Counted from the first letter of the stretch, positions 16,120 through 25,289 are shown. The stretch: DNA of 42,614 nucleotides from Pseudomonadota bacterium (GCA_026388315.1 JAPLKA010000087.1:1-42614); one strand, 5' to 3'. The notes: generated from the sequence alone by a model not told the origin. Numbers and translations: made by a program.

Positions 16120-17562
16120 GTGAAAGCTATCAGGACAGAAAGAAAAAAAGGTCTGATCATCGCGGGCGGTGTAGTTGCTTTGATTGTAATCGCTGCAATC
16201 GTAGCTGTATTATTATTCGATATCAATTCTTACAAGTCGAAGATCGAAACCGTTGCCTCCGTGACTACCGGCTTAGATGTAAGGATCAATGGGAAGATGG
16301 GGCTCTCTTTCTTTCCCTTTGGCATATCGGCAAAGGATGTCCATGTTGCCGTCAAGGGCGGCGGAATCCTTTCACTTGAACGCCTCAGACTATGGGCGGA
16401 GTTGATGCCTTTGCTGAGGAAACAGCTCAAGGTCACTGGTTGCGAGCTTGTCAAACCGGCTGTCACTATCGTGAAGGACGCCGAGGGAAAATACAATTTC
16501 GAGAGTACTGAAAAGAAATCGACGAAAGGGGGGCCGGGAACGTCTTTGAGCCTGAAGGAGTTCAAGCTGTCCAAAGGGTCCCTTGTCTATCTTGACAAGA
16601 AGACGGGCGAAAAAACCGAGTTGAAAGAAATCAATCTGGTTATCAAGGATCTTTCGATAGCGGACACCTCAGGGGACATTATAAGGCACATCTCGTTCGC
16701 GGGAACCATGGACTGCATGGAGATGCGAAAAAAAGACCTCAAAATTGACAGTATCAGGGGCAGTATAAAAGCGGAGAAGGGGGTATTTTCCCTTAAACCC
16801 CTTACCATGGATATCTTCGGCGCGAAGGGCGAAGGAGATGTCACAGCAAACAAGTCGGAAGCCGACACTGAGTATAAAATCAATATAAATGTGTTGAAAC
16901 TGGACTTCGAAAAACTTCAGGAATCCTTTGGTGTAAAAAGGCTGATCAGCGGGAAGGGTGATTTTGTTGCCTCCTTGACGGTGAAAGAAAAAAGGGGCCG
17001 CAGCCTGATGAGCGGCATGGATGGTACTTTGTCTCTCCAGGGTAATAATCTCACCACTTATACTGTGGACCTCGACAAGGTTCTCTCAACGTTTGAAACG
17101 AGCCAGAAGTTCAACCTTGTCGACATCGGTGCTTTTTTCGTAGCCGGCCCTCTTGGTTCCGCTGCCCTCAAAGGGTACCGTTACGGGGACGTTTATTACC
17201 AAGCCCAGGGAGGGCGGGGCGCCATCACGCAGTTTGTCTCCCACTGGAAGATTAAGAGCGGTGAGGCCGACGCCAGGGACTGCGCATTTGCGACGCGCCA
17301 TAATCGGGTAGCCCTTAAAGGCAAACTCAATCTTGTCAGCGAGCGATATAATAACGTAACAGTGGCGCTTCTCGACGCCAGGGGATGCGCAAAATTCAAA
17401 CAAAGTATCAGCGGTCCGTTCGGTGCTCCCCAAGTCGGTGTGGTAAGCACGGTCGAGTCCCTTGCCAGCCCGATCTTGAATCTTTACAAGCAAACAAAAC
17501 GCTTTGCCCAAGTCGGCAAATGCGAGGTCTTCTATAGCGGTTCCGTGCAGCAACCCCGCTGA
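16120..17562 (+). CDS. AsmA-family protein
   Basis: A 480-residue protein beginning at GTG 16120. A basic N-terminus (KAIRTERKK) precedes a membrane anchor (about residues 11-32), followed by FDINSYKSKIETVASVTTGLDVRINGKMG, typical for AsmA-like proteins where the first beta-groove repeat starts. The rest is rich in beta strands alternating with short charged segments and would lie in the periplasm. AsmA-like proteins form groove-shaped bridges implicated in lipid transport and outer-membrane homeostasis. No Shine-Dalgarno is evident before the GTG, and no ATG near it fits, so the start is uncertain by a few codons. GC content is visibly higher than in the preceding intergenic region. Confidence 0.8.
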   Translation: MKAIRTERKKGLIIAGGVVALIVIAAIVAVLLFDINSYKSKIETVASVTTGLDVRINGKMGLSFFPFGISAKDVHVAVKGGGILSLERLRLWAELMPLLRKQLKVTGCELVKPAVTIVKDAEGKYNFESTEKKSTKGGPGTSLSLKEFKLSKGSLVYLDKKTGEKTELKEINLVIKDLSIADTSGDIIRHISFAGTMDCMEMRKKDLKIDSIRGSIKAEKGVFSLKPLTMDIFGAKGEGDVTANKSEADTEYKININVLKLDFEKLQESFGVKRLISGKGDFVASLTVKEKRGRSLMSGMDGTLSLQGNNLTTYTVDLDKVLSTFETSQKFNLVDIGAFFVAGPLGSAALKGYRYGDVYYQAQGGRGAITQFVSHWKIKSGEADARDCAFATRHNRVALKGKLNLVSERYNNVTVALLDARGCAKFKQSISGPFGAPQVGVVSTVESLASPILNLYKQTKRFAQVGKCEVFYSGSVQQPR

Positions 17563-17614
17563 CTCCAGAAAGGAATAAATAAAATAATTCTTTAATTTGT
17601 GCTATTCTTGTCCC

Positions 17615-18505
17615 ATGAAACAGAAGCAGGAAAATGGGGGCTGGACACTGAAAGGATTTTTCAGATTCTCGCTGAGGGTATTGCGCAGTTTTAAGCGCAA
17701 TCAGGGTCTGCTCTTATCCGGCGCCCTTGCATACTACGCCCTTTTGTCGATCGTGCCCATGTCAATACTCACCCTTATTGTGCTGTCCCATTTTATCGGG
17801 GAAGAACAATTGTTTCAAACCTTATCCACGTATTTAGAAATGGTGATACCCGGCTATGCAGCAATATTGAAGGAGCAGGTGCGGGTATTTCTTGTGCACC
17901 GTAAGGTGATCGGTATTATCGGATTTCTGGTCATGCTGTTTTTCAGCTCCATAGCCTTTACAGTGCTCGAAAACGCCATGTCGGTGATCTTTTCTCATCG
18001 TGCCAGAAAACAGCGCCGCCGTTTTCTCGTTTCCGCTCTTATTCCTTATCTATACGTCTTCGCAATGTGTCTCGGCATTTTGCTCGTTTCATTCATTGCG
18101 GGGGTATTGGACACATTGGAAAAAAGGCAACTGATAATCCTTGGATGGACCTTGAGCCTTGAAGGCGCTTCCAGAATTGCGCTATATCTCCTGGGAATCA
18201 TTGGCGAGGTGCTCATGCTCGCTTCCATATACCTGGTGATGCCCACTGTACGTATCAGTTTTCATTATGCGCTGATCGGCGGGATAACCGCAACGGTTCT
18301 ATGGGAGATCACCCGCCGTGTGATGGTGTGGTATTACTCGGCTCTATCCATGGTAAATCTGATTTACGGTTCCTTCGCCACAGCGGTGGTGGCTCTTCTC
18401 ACCACAGAGGCGGCAGCCTTAATCCTCTTGTTGGGCGCTCAGGTTATATCTGAGCTTGAGCGTAAAACCGTGAAATCGGCCAGGAAAAATCTGCCAGAGG
18501 CTTGA
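17615..18505 (+). CDS. YihY/BrkB-family inner-membrane protein
   Basis: A 296-residue protein from ATG 17615; a TTG six codons earlier is in frame but less likely. The YihY (UPF0761, formerly RNase BN) family pattern is clear: LLLSGALAYYALLSIVPM near residue 30, six predicted helices, WEITRRVMVWYYSALSMVNLIYGSFATAVVALL near the C-terminus. The old RNase BN assignment of this family was wrong; proposed roles include membrane transport or envelope stress. It follows the AsmA-like gene after about 50 bp, and both are probably envelope proteins of one transcript. Confidence 0.88.
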   Translation: MKQKQENGGWTLKGFFRFSLRVLRSFKRNQGLLLSGALAYYALLSIVPMSILTLIVLSHFIGEEQLFQTLSTYLEMVIPGYAAILKEQVRVFLVHRKVIGIIGFLVMLFFSSIAFTVLENAMSVIFSHRARKQRRRFLVSALIPYLYVFAMCLGILLVSFIAGVLDTLEKRQLIILGWTLSLEGASRIALYLLGIIGEVLMLASIYLVMPTVRISFHYALIGGITATVLWEITRRVMVWYYSALSMVNLIYGSFATAVVALLTTEAAALILLLGAQVISELERKTVKSARKNLPEA

Positions 18506-18605
18506 GACATGAAAGTGAATGCTATGTAAGAATGGGAAATAACATTCATTCCATACGCGATATTATCCTTTGTATACAATATTTTGCCAATGCTGCTCTT
18601 TTTTA

Positions 18606-18634
18606 TTGACAAAAAAATTACAAGATATTATTAA
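18606..18634 (+). promoter_or_regulatory. Promoter for the liv operon
   Basis: TTGACA (18606-18611) with a 17-bp spacer to TATTAA (18629-18634) lies about 110 bp before the binding-protein ATG. A TATTAT three bases upstream is an alternative -10 with a short spacer. Confidence 0.5.
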
Positions 18635-18741
18635 AGACATACATGGTTTACTGGAAATATGGGGAGTTTTTTTTGAGGGGCTTATCTATCAAGCCATTTC
18701 GTTACACAACAAAATTTTATTAAAGTAAGGAGGAACACAAC

Positions 18742-19932
18742 ATGAAACGTTTCTCGGTAATTGTAGCATGCATGTTTTTATTGAGTCTTTTTGCGCCTCA
18801 ACTATTTGCACAGGATGTATTAAAACTTGGTATTCCGCTGCCGCTCACCGGTACGAACGCTAAATTTGGCGAAATCGAGAAAAAATCATACGAAATTGCC
18901 CTGGAGGAAATAAACGCAAAAGGAGGCATTAAGGGAAAAAAAGTAGTGCTGGAATTTGAGGATTCTCAAGGAAAACCGGAAGTATCACGTTCAATAGTCG
19001 AGAGGCTTATTGATGTCAAAAAACAACCTGTTATTTTCGGTGAGTATAGCTCTTCCTGTTCGAAGGCCGTTGCAGCAGTAGCCGAGGAAAGAAAGATTCC
19101 CTATCTGGTAGTTACGGGTGCAACGGATGACATTACCCAACAGAAATACAAATATGTATTCCGTATGAACCCTACAAACGCTTATTATGCAACAGGGCTT
19201 ATGTCCTTTCTGAAGGAAGTTGTAAAACCAAAAACAATTGCAATCCTCTATGAAAGTTCCGATTTCGGTACATCAGGCGCTGAGGATATGGTGAAGCAGG
19301 CAGCTAAAGTGGGTATAAAAGTCCTTGTAAAAGAACAGTACGAAAAAGGCGCTGTGGATTTTAAACCAATCTTATCGAAGGTTAAAGCAGCAAAACCGGA
19401 TGTTATTTACATGGTGTCTTATGTCATGGATGCAGCGCTTCTTATGAGGCAGATAAAAGAATTGAGAATTGATGCAAACCTTTATGCCGGCGGCGCTGCA
19501 GGTTTTGCAATCCCTGAATTTATACAAAATGCAAAAGAGGCCTCAGAATTGGTAGTCACAGCAACCCTCTGGAGCCAACAGGTAACGTATCCAGGTTCAA
19601 GGGAGTTTGCGGAAAAATACAAAAAGATGTACAAAGATTATCCCTCTTATCACGGCGCAGAGGCATACTCAGCTCTTTATATCATAAAGGACGTTTTAGA
19701 ACGGGCAAAATCCTGGAAACCTGATGATATCCGTGCTGCCTTTAAAGCAACGAGCATGATGACAGCCTTTGGTCCTGTAAAATTTGAGGACAAGGAAGGT
19801 TACACGAATCAGAACTTCATGGATACCCTTGTAATGCAAGTCATTAAGGGCAAACATGAAACCATCTGGCCTCTAAAATATGCAAGCGCAAAATACGTAT
19901 ATCCTATTCCAAAGTGGAGAGACAGAAAGTAA
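18742..19932 (+). CDS. livK: Branched-chain amino-acid ABC transporter, periplasmic binding protein
   Basis: A 396-residue periplasmic binding protein of the Peripla_BP_6 (LivJ/LivK) family. A signal peptide covers residues 1-24 (hydrophobic core VACMFLLSLFAPQLFA). The mature part begins DVLKLGIPLPLTGTNAKFGE and contains VVLEFEDSQGKPEVS and RMNPTNAYYATG. The usual ligands of these proteins are Leu, Ile and Val, but homologues bind aromatic acids, amides or urea, so the substrate is open. AAGGAGG lies just before the ATG. It is the first gene of a five-gene operon. No disulfide cysteine pair like that of E. coli LivJ is obvious. Confidence 0.92.
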   Translation: MKRFSVIVACMFLLSLFAPQLFAQDVLKLGIPLPLTGTNAKFGEIEKKSYEIALEEINAKGGIKGKKVVLEFEDSQGKPEVSRSIVERLIDVKKQPVIFGEYSSSCSKAVAAVAEERKIPYLVVTGATDDITQQKYKYVFRMNPTNAYYATGLMSFLKEVVKPKTIAILYESSDFGTSGAEDMVKQAAKVGIKVLVKEQYEKGAVDFKPILSKVKAAKPDVIYMVSYVMDAALLMRQIKELRIDANLYAGGAAGFAIPEFIQNAKEASELVVTATLWSQQVTYPGSREFAEKYKKMYKDYPSYHGAEAYSALYIIKDVLERAKSWKPDDIRAAFKATSMMTAFGPVKFEDKEGYTNQNFMDTLVMQVIKGKHETIWPLKYASAKYVYPIPKWRDRK

Positions 19933-19951
19933 AGTAATATAAGGGGGATTA

Positions 19952-20875
19952 ATGGCCCAGCTTGAACTTTTTCTTCAGACACTCATATCCGGTTTTCTAT
20001 TAGGGGGCCTTTATGCCCTGATAGCTCTTGGTATGGCGCTTATCATGGGGGTTATGAGGGTTATCAACCTTGCCCATGGGGATTTTATGATGATAGCCAT
20101 GTATATTGCATACTGGCTCTTTACTTTCTTTGGTATAGACCCGTATGTATCTGTCTTTATCGCTGGTCCCGCGCTCTTTTTCTTTGGGCTTGCTATCCAG
20201 AAATACCTTTTAACCCCTGTAATGAAAGTAGACTCTATACTACCTCATAATCAGGTAATACTCACAGTGGGTCTGGCTATGGTGTTTTCGAACCTCGCAA
20301 CCGTGTTTTTCACAGGCGACTATCGTTCTACGCCGGTAAGCTATGCATCAAGCGCCTGGTATCTGACTGATTTCTGGAAAAATTCTCCTGTAGAGCTATC
20401 CCTTTCCATGCCGTGGACAATATCATTCGTCATTGCTGTCATGATTACAATTGCTTTATGGATGTTCCTCACAAAAACCGATACCGGCAAATCAATCAGG
20501 GCTACGGCGCAAGACCTTGATGCAGCGCTCCTTATGGGCGTAAATGTAAACTGGGTGAGGATGGTGACGTTTGGCATCGGGTTGGTCCTGGTTGCCGTCG
20601 CAGGCTGTCTTTTTCTCCCCATTTATTATTTATACCCTGCACTGGGAAAACAATTTACAAATATCGGATTCGTCATTGCTGTCATAGGCGGCATGGGTTC
20701 TACAGATGGAGCAGTCATTGGTGGTCTGATCCTCGGAATTTTTGAATCTATGACAGCTACATATATTGGTATGGGGTGGGCACCCGCAGGAAGATTCTCA
20801 ATATTCGTGGCAGCCCTTGTATTTCTCCCTGGAGGAGTAGCGTCGATTCTCAGAAAGCGGAGGTTAGGAAAATGA
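19952..20875 (+). CDS. livH: Branched-chain amino-acid ABC transporter permease LivH
   Basis: A 307-residue inner-membrane permease. It begins with LFLQTLISGFLLGGLYALIALGMALIMGVMRVINLAHGDFMM, the family signature of the first two helices and the GxxNLAHG motif, seen here as RVINLAHGDF. Late IGFVIAVIGGMGSTDGAVIGG holds the EAA-like coupling segment. It forms the transmembrane channel with LivM. The stop TGA overlaps the ATG of the next gene by four bases (ATGA), so translation is coupled. Confidence 0.93.
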   Translation: MAQLELFLQTLISGFLLGGLYALIALGMALIMGVMRVINLAHGDFMMIAMYIAYWLFTFFGIDPYVSVFIAGPALFFFGLAIQKYLLTPVMKVDSILPHNQVILTVGLAMVFSNLATVFFTGDYRSTPVSYASSAWYLTDFWKNSPVELSLSMPWTISFVIAVMITIALWMFLTKTDTGKSIRATAQDLDAALLMGVNVNWVRMVTFGIGLVLVAVAGCLFLPIYYLYPALGKQFTNIGFVIAVIGGMGSTDGAVIGGLILGIFESMTATYIGMGWAPAGRFSIFVAALVFLPGGVASILRKRRLGK

Positions 20876-21816
20876 AAAAATTCCTTCCTCTGATAATATT
20901 AGCGATCCTGTGCACCTTACCATTTATAGGCCTGAGCACTTATGCTATGCACATATTCATACTTGTTCTCATATGGTCTATAATCGGTATGGGTTGGAAT
21001 ATCCTCGGCGGATATACAGGTCAGGTTTCTTTTGGTCACGCTGCATTCTTTGGTATGGGTGCATATGCAGCGGGGCTTCTCTACCAACACCTTGGCATAT
21101 CTGCCTGGTGGGGGCTACCTGTTTGTGTGTTGATACTCACAGCGCTATCACTTGTCGTTGGATATATTTGCCTTCGGCTGAGAGGCGCCTATTTTGCCCT
21201 TGCAACCCTTGCGCTTGGAGAAATTTGCAGAGTTGCAGCAGAAAACCTTGTAGACTTTACCAAGGGCAACATGGGTATTATGCTCAGAGAAAGGACATGG
21301 GTTGATAAAACGTGGTATTTTTACATAATTCTCCTGCTTGCTGCCGGAACGTACATACTGATTAAGATGGTCATGGAGTCAAAGCTTGGATACTATTTTG
21401 TTGCAATCAGGGAGGACCAGGATGCAGCAGAATCGCTCGGGATAAACACGACCTTTTACAAAACGATCTCTCTCTGTATAAGCGGGGTCTTAACCGGAAT
21501 CGCAGGCGCCTATTATATGAATTATATGGGTTATATTGACCCATCTACAGTATTTCCACTCTCGGAAGTATCAATTGCTACTGTTGTGGTTGTTATGGTT
21601 GGAGGCGCTGCCACATACTGGGGTCCCATTGTAGGTGCGGTAATCATGGTTTTTCTTGCCGAAGAAATACGCTCTATCCCTTTTATAGGGGCTGCCCATC
21701 AGACAATATTTGGTATTATACTGATTCTTATTGTCATGTTCCTCCCGAATGGTATTGTTGGTGATTTCCGGAAACTGATTAAACCTTTCAAGGGCAAAAA
21801 GGGAGCGTCATCATGA
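20872..21816 (+). CDS. livM: Branched-chain amino-acid ABC transporter permease LivM
   Basis: The true start is ATG 20872, behind AGGTTAGGAA and overlapping the livH stop; earlier in-frame codons lie inside livH. The 314-residue protein shows the LivM signature [30 protein letters not shown], then [18 protein letters not shown] and the coupling-helix segment [12 protein letters not shown]. It lacks the N-terminal extension of E. coli LivM. Its last bases overlap the start of livG (ATGA). Confidence 0.93.
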   Translation: MKKFLPLIILAILCTLPFIGLSTYAMHIFILVLIWSIIGMGWNILGGYTGQVSFGHAAFFGMGAYAAGLLYQHLGISAWWGLPVCVLILTALSLVVGYICLRLRGAYFALATLALGEICRVAAENLVDFTKGNMGIMLRERTWVDKTWYFYIILLLAAGTYILIKMVMESKLGYYFVAIREDQDAAESLGINTTFYKTISLCISGVLTGIAGAYYMNYMGYIDPSTVFPLSEVSIATVVVVMVGGAATYWGPIVGAVIMVFLAEEIRSIPFIGAAHQTIFGIILILIVMFLPNGIVGDFRKLIKPFKGKKGASS

Positions 21817-22538
21817 GTTTAATTGAGGTTAGAAATGTTTCTAAGCAATTTGGTGGGCTCGCAGCTCTCACGGATGTTTCTTTTGTTTTGAACAAAGGAG
21901 AGATCCTTGGCCTTATCGGGCCGAATGGCGCTGGTAAAACAACAATGTTTAATGTAATCAATGGGTTTTACCCACCCACTAAGGGCGATGTCCTTTTAAA
22001 AGGGGAAAAGGTATCAAACCTGAAACCTCACGTCTTGTGCAAGCTTGGGGTTGCAAGAACTTTTCAGGTAGTAAAGCCTTTACAAAGAATGTCCACTCTC
22101 GACAACGTAATAGCTTCTGCCTTTATACGCACAAAGACTAAGGCTCAGGCTGAAGAAATTTCCATGGAAGTGCTGAAGTTTACAAATCTTTATGAGGACA
22201 GAAACGTTATCTCAAAGAGCCTGCCGCTTGGTAGAAGAAAAAGGCTTGAGATCGCCCGTGCACTTGCCACAAAGCCTGAGATTATTCTGCTTGATGAGTC
22301 TTTTGCAGGGCTTAACCCTACAGAGATTAACGAACAGATAGAGATCGTAAACAAGATAAGAACGGAGCGAGGCATCACTATACTGATTATCGAACACCAT
22401 ATGAGAGTAATCATGTCTATCTCTGACAGAATTGTTGTGTTGAGCTATGGCCAGAAAATAGCAGAAGGGGCACCGTTAGAAATCGGCCGTAATCCCGTTG
22501 TGATTGAAGCTTATTTAGGAGAGGCACACAATGCTTGA
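21813..22538 (+). CDS. livG: Branched-chain amino-acid ABC transporter ATPase LivG
   Basis: A 241-residue ABC ATPase. Walker A is GPNGAGKTT, followed by [15 protein letters not shown]. Walker B is [13 protein letters not shown], with Ser in the position where E. coli LivG has the Pro of the more common DEP motif. The signature motif is degenerate: where LSxGQ is expected the sequence has [17 protein letters not shown], a known LivG-type variant. The H loop is IIEHHM. It overlaps livM upstream and livF downstream by a few bases. Confidence 0.93.
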   Translation: MSLIEVRNVSKQFGGLAALTDVSFVLNKGEILGLIGPNGAGKTTMFNVINGFYPPTKGDVLLKGEKVSNLKPHVLCKLGVARTFQVVKPLQRMSTLDNVIASAFIRTKTKAQAEEISMEVLKFTNLYEDRNVISKSLPLGRRKRLEIARALATKPEIILLDESFAGLNPTEINEQIEIVNKIRTERGITILIIEHHMRVIMSISDRIVVLSYGQKIAEGAPLEIGRNPVVIEAYLGEAHNA

Positions 22539-23235
22539 GATAAAAAATATTGATGTTTTCTATGGTGATGTTCAGGTAATCTGGGATATCTCTTTTGAGG
22601 TAAAACAAGGCGAGATCGTTGCCCTCATTGGCGCAAACGGTGCAGGGAAATCAACAACCTTAAAAACAATATCAGGCATATTGAGACCCAGAAGAGGTGA
22701 GATACTCTTTAATGATATACCTCTTCACAGGTTGGAGCCATACAAGCTGATAGAAACCGGGATAGTCCATGTTCCTGAGGCAAGAAGGCTTTTTGTGGAA
22801 ATGACCATTGAAGAAAACCTCGACATGGGTTCTTTAAAAGGAGAAGCAAAAAAAGAGCGTGAGATAACCAAACAACTTGTGTTTGAGCTATTTCCGAGAC
22901 TTCTTGAGCGAAGAAGACAGCTTGCAGGCACTCTCAGCGGTGGTGAACAGCAAATGCTGGCCATAGGCAGAGGGCTTATGGGCAAGCCAAAATTACAAAT
23001 GTTTGATGAACCATCTCTCGGCCTTTCCCCCATACTTGTAAAAGATATTTTTAATGTCATTAAAAGGATCAAAGAAGAGGGTACCACTGTATTGATTGTA
23101 GAGCAGAATGTAAAACTGACGCTCGCAATAGCCGACCGGGCCTATGTAATGGAAAACGGCAGGATAGTATTACAGGGGACAGGTGAATCATTACTCAATA
23201 ATGAGCACGTAAAGACAGCCTACCTTGGCGTTTAA
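22531..23235 (+). CDS. livF: Branched-chain amino-acid ABC transporter ATPase LivF
   Basis: A 234-residue ABC ATPase that pairs with LivG. Walker A is GANGAGKST, the signature LSGGEQQMLAIGRGLMG, Walker B LQMFDEPSLGLSP and the switch region LIVEQNVK. The motif HVPEARRLFVEMTIEENL is the LivF hallmark. It closes the liv operon. About 320 bp without a gene follow before the next promoter. Confidence 0.95.
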   Translation: MLEIKNIDVFYGDVQVIWDISFEVKQGEIVALIGANGAGKSTTLKTISGILRPRRGEILFNDIPLHRLEPYKLIETGIVHVPEARRLFVEMTIEENLDMGSLKGEAKKEREITKQLVFELFPRLLERRRQLAGTLSGGEQQMLAIGRGLMGKPKLQMFDEPSLGLSPILVKDIFNVIKRIKEEGTTVLIVEQNVKLTLAIADRAYVMENGRIVLQGTGESLLNNEHVKTAYLGV

Positions 23236-23498
23236 TTTATTATGTTCCATTGTTCCTCGCATCTCGTATCGCGACCCTTCACTACTTTCCTTCCTTCCCT
23301 GCCTGCTGCCATCTGCAGGAATATAGGATTAATGTATTTCATAAATATCAATATTCGCAGGAACACTGTTTAGCTCCCTGCTCATATTCCATTATCATTT
23401 GTTGTATGTATATTTGGGCAACAGGCTGTAAATATTTGACCCCATTCCCATCCAGGGCTGAGCCCATTTCTTTTTATGAGGACCTTCTCAATTAAAGG
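23236..23498. other. Intergenic stretch without a recognisable gene
   Basis: The 263 bp between livF and the promoter at 23499 contain pyrimidine-rich runs (CTTTCCTTCCTTCCCTGCC near 23286) and only short ORFs without ribosome sites. I see no clear terminator for the liv operon and no RNA structure. Confidence 0.5.
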
Positions 23499-23526
23499 TT
23501 GACATTTATAAAAAGTAACGTAATAT
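23499..23526 (+). promoter_or_regulatory. Strong promoter of the small exported-protein cluster
   Basis: TTGACA (23499-23504) and TAATAT (23521-23526) are separated by 16 bp, only 30 bp before the first ATG. This near-consensus promoter is among the best in the window and suggests high expression of the cluster that follows. Confidence 0.75.
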
Positions 23527-23556
23527 AGTAAATGAACTAAAAAAAAGGAGGGCGTT

Positions 23557-23934
23557 ATGGATCACAAAAAACATTTTTCAAAGGTCATTTGTTTTGGTTT
23601 TGCAAGCATGATGATACTCATGCTAATGGTGTCGTCAGTGGGAGCTCAATCGCAAGCATGCGTCTTTTTGAAAGTAGGCGCAGGGTACGCTGCAGAGATG
23701 CGGGTAACCTCAGCCAGTTGGCAGACCGATTGGTCAGGCAGTTTCCCCATTGGCAGCACCAAATGTCAACCGTTAGCGAACCTCGCATCCGGCGCGTCGT
23801 ATACCGTCGAGGTAAAGGCAATAATGGGGAAAACGGTATCCTGTAGTCCCCAAATCCCCTACAACCCTTCCTATACAGGTAATATAACATACTTTGCTTC
23901 CGGAACTACCCTGAGCGTCAAATGCGAACAGTAA
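23557..23934 (+). CDS. Small secreted four-cysteine protein (family A)
   Basis: A 125-residue protein I cannot assign to a named family. A signal peptide spans about residues 1-31 (hydrophobic core ICFGFASMMILMLMVSS, cleavage near GAQ). The mature part of about 94 residues is predicted all-beta from its alternating pattern and has four cysteines, in ACVFLKVG, STKCQPL, TVSCSPQ and SVKCEQ. The protein encoded at 24480-24821 has the same layout, with a cysteine near the start, then G-(Y/F)-x-A-x-(M/L)-x-V, then G-x-T-K-C-x-x-L, and a final cysteine in the last strand. RBS AAAAGGAGGGCG is very strong. It is the first gene behind the promoter at 23499. Confidence 0.82.
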   Translation: MDHKKHFSKVICFGFASMMILMLMVSSVGAQSQACVFLKVGAGYAAEMRVTSASWQTDWSGSFPIGSTKCQPLANLASGASYTVEVKAIMGKTVSCSPQIPYNPSYTGNITYFASGTTLSVKCEQ

Positions 23935-23960
23935 TACGCTGACATGGTCGTTCCTTTGGG

Positions 23961-24015
23961 ACAAGTCTTTGCTTTGCACAACAATGTATGTCAACGATAA
24001 GGGCTTGTCCCGTTT
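23961..24015 (+). terminator. Possible attenuating hairpin after the first family A gene
   Basis: GGGACAAG (23961-23968) and CTTGTCCC (24003-24010) form a perfect 8-bp stem with a 34-nt loop, followed by GTTTTAAAA. It could terminate part of the transcripts and so keep the first gene more highly expressed than the rest. Confidence 0.45.
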
Positions 24016-24045
24016 TAAAATAGCAGGAAAATTGTGGGAGATGTG

Positions 24046-24406
24046 ATGAAGAATCCACTCCCGCTCGTTTTCTTATTGGTTTTTTGCCGTCAGTGTTTTT
24101 GTTGAGGGTTGCACTATGAGAGAAAAAGCTGCCAACCCTGAAGCATCTACAATCAATGATCTCCGTAAAATGGCTAAAGATTACCTGAAATACCATTACC
24201 ATTCCAACTACACAACTACAACTTTCAGTATGTGCTGGAGCTGGAAGCGTTTTCAGTGCAAACCCTGTAGCGGCGAGGGTAAATGGAGCTACCTCGCCGG
24301 ATGGTGCAATGGTAACTACGAAGGGCGCAAAGATAATTGCTGCGCATGCTGGTCAAACGAGAACTGCGGCTTTAATAAACAGGGAGATGAGGACTGCCAA
24401 TATTGA
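24046..24406 (+). pseudogene. Cysteine-rich lipoprotein (family B) interrupted by a one-base frameshift
   Basis: From ATG 24046, behind GGGAG, the frame reads MKNPLPLVFLLVF and then leaves frame to end at TGA 24103-24105. Removing one T from the T6 run at 24080-24085 restores a complete lipoprotein signal, VFAVSVFVEGC, joined to the open frame ending at 24406. That frame carries the cysteine-rich domain FSMCWSWKRFQCKPCSGEG, WSYLAGWCNGNYE and a C-terminal CCAC/C/C group. The joined product would have about 119 residues. Translation from ATG 24116 alone would lack a signal. The cause may be decay, a sequencing error in the homopolymer, or phase variation by slippage. The same domain recurs at 26085-26519. 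Confidence 0.7.
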
Positions 24407-24479
24407 AAGCAACATGGACCTGGAAATATTGTTTATATGTTTGATAAAAAAATCGGCTGTTTAATAAAGGAGGTTTCAC

Positions 24480-24821
24480 ATGAGAAAGATATTTATGATC
24501 TTTATTACGTTTTGTCTTTTTTTTGGATTTGGCAACATTACCAAAGCAGATTCAAAGACTATATGCTTGCATAACAAGGGGGGTTTTGTTGCCAAGCTTG
24601 TTGTCCATGCGGACACACAGGAATATGAAACGGGCGATGTCACACTCGGGCTCACAAAATGCGTTCAGATTCTCGAGGCTGTCCCCAACATAGAAGCGGA
24701 TGTTACCCTGGTAGGGGGCGGGGGCAGTTGTACCTACAATTGGTCTACCGGGAATCCCCTCCCTGACTCCTTCACAATCACCACGAAAGGTACGATCTTT
24801 AACTTTAGCTGCTCACCCTAA
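24480..24821 (+). CDS. Small secreted four-cysteine protein (family A)
   Basis: A 113-residue protein with a signal peptide of about 24 residues (IFMIFITFCLFFGFG, cleavage near KA-DS). The mature part has four cysteines in the same order as the protein at 23557-23934: TICLHNKGGF, LTKCVQIL, GGSCTYNW and NFSCSP. Shared spacing and the late (Y/F)-x-(A/T)-(S/K)-G-T-x-(L/F) strand make the two clear paralogues despite low identity. No named domain is recognised. RBS AAAGGAGGTTTCAC lies immediately upstream. It probably folds in the periplasm with two disulfides. Confidence 0.82.
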   Translation: MRKIFMIFITFCLFFGFGNITKADSKTICLHNKGGFVAKLVVHADTQEYETGDVTLGLTKCVQILEAVPNIEADVTLVGGGGSCTYNWSTGNPLPDSFTITTKGTIFNFSCSP

Positions 24822-24914
24822 CTGCACAAGCGTGCCGTAGCAGGATGATCTGCAAAGGAGGGATTTGTGATCCAGATATATAATATATCAAAAATTCCGA
24901 GAAGGAGGAATGTT

Positions 24915-25289
24915 ATGAAACTGACAGTATTGGTGGTCCTATTTATGACGGTGAGTATTCTGGGATTTGCAGGATCTGGTTATGCCGACTGCTCGAACTT
25001 CACGGCTTACTGTTATGCAAATGCCGGAAATGGAAGCTATTTAGGAAATGCCAGTTGCCCCTGTTGCTACAAATGGTATGATCTTAGCTGTGAATTTTGT
25101 GGTGGAGACGCCTCACCGGCTAATCACTGCAACGGCGATTATTCAGCGTGTCAGGGCAACTGCTGGGGATGTAGCACCAAACTGGACGGTTACCAGCCAG
25201 CCTGCTGGGACAACAACGGTAATTGTTACGGAGCAGGATGCTCTGGTTCTTCTATCGGCCGCAAAAAATCATCCGATTCTAAGCGTTGA
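24915..25289 (+). CDS. Small secreted cysteine-rich protein (family B)
   Basis: A 124-residue protein started at ATG 24915 behind AGAAGGAGG, which gives a clean signal peptide (residues 1-25, cleavage near GYA-DC). A GTG at 24867 also has a GGAGGG but would add 16 residues before the signal. The mature part has eighteen cysteines in about 80 residues, including CPCCYKW, CEFCGG, HCNGDYSACQGNCWGC and CYGAGC. The CNGxYxxCxGxCxGC motif is shared with the gene at 26085 and, in weaker form, with that at 24046. The tail GRKKSSDSKR is basic and cysteine-free. The density suggests a disulfide-locked or metal-binding miniprotein. Function unknown. Confidence 0.8.
   Translation: MKLTVLVVLFMTVSILGFAGSGYADCSNFTAYCYANAGNGSYLGNASCPCCYKWYDLSCEFCGGDASPANHCNGDYSACQGNCWGCSTKLDGYQPACWDNNGNCYGAGCSGSSIGRKKSSDSKR

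Noticed and set aside
23250-23495. 81-codon ORF after livF
   Set aside because: No ribosome site, low-complexity composition and no resemblance to any family.
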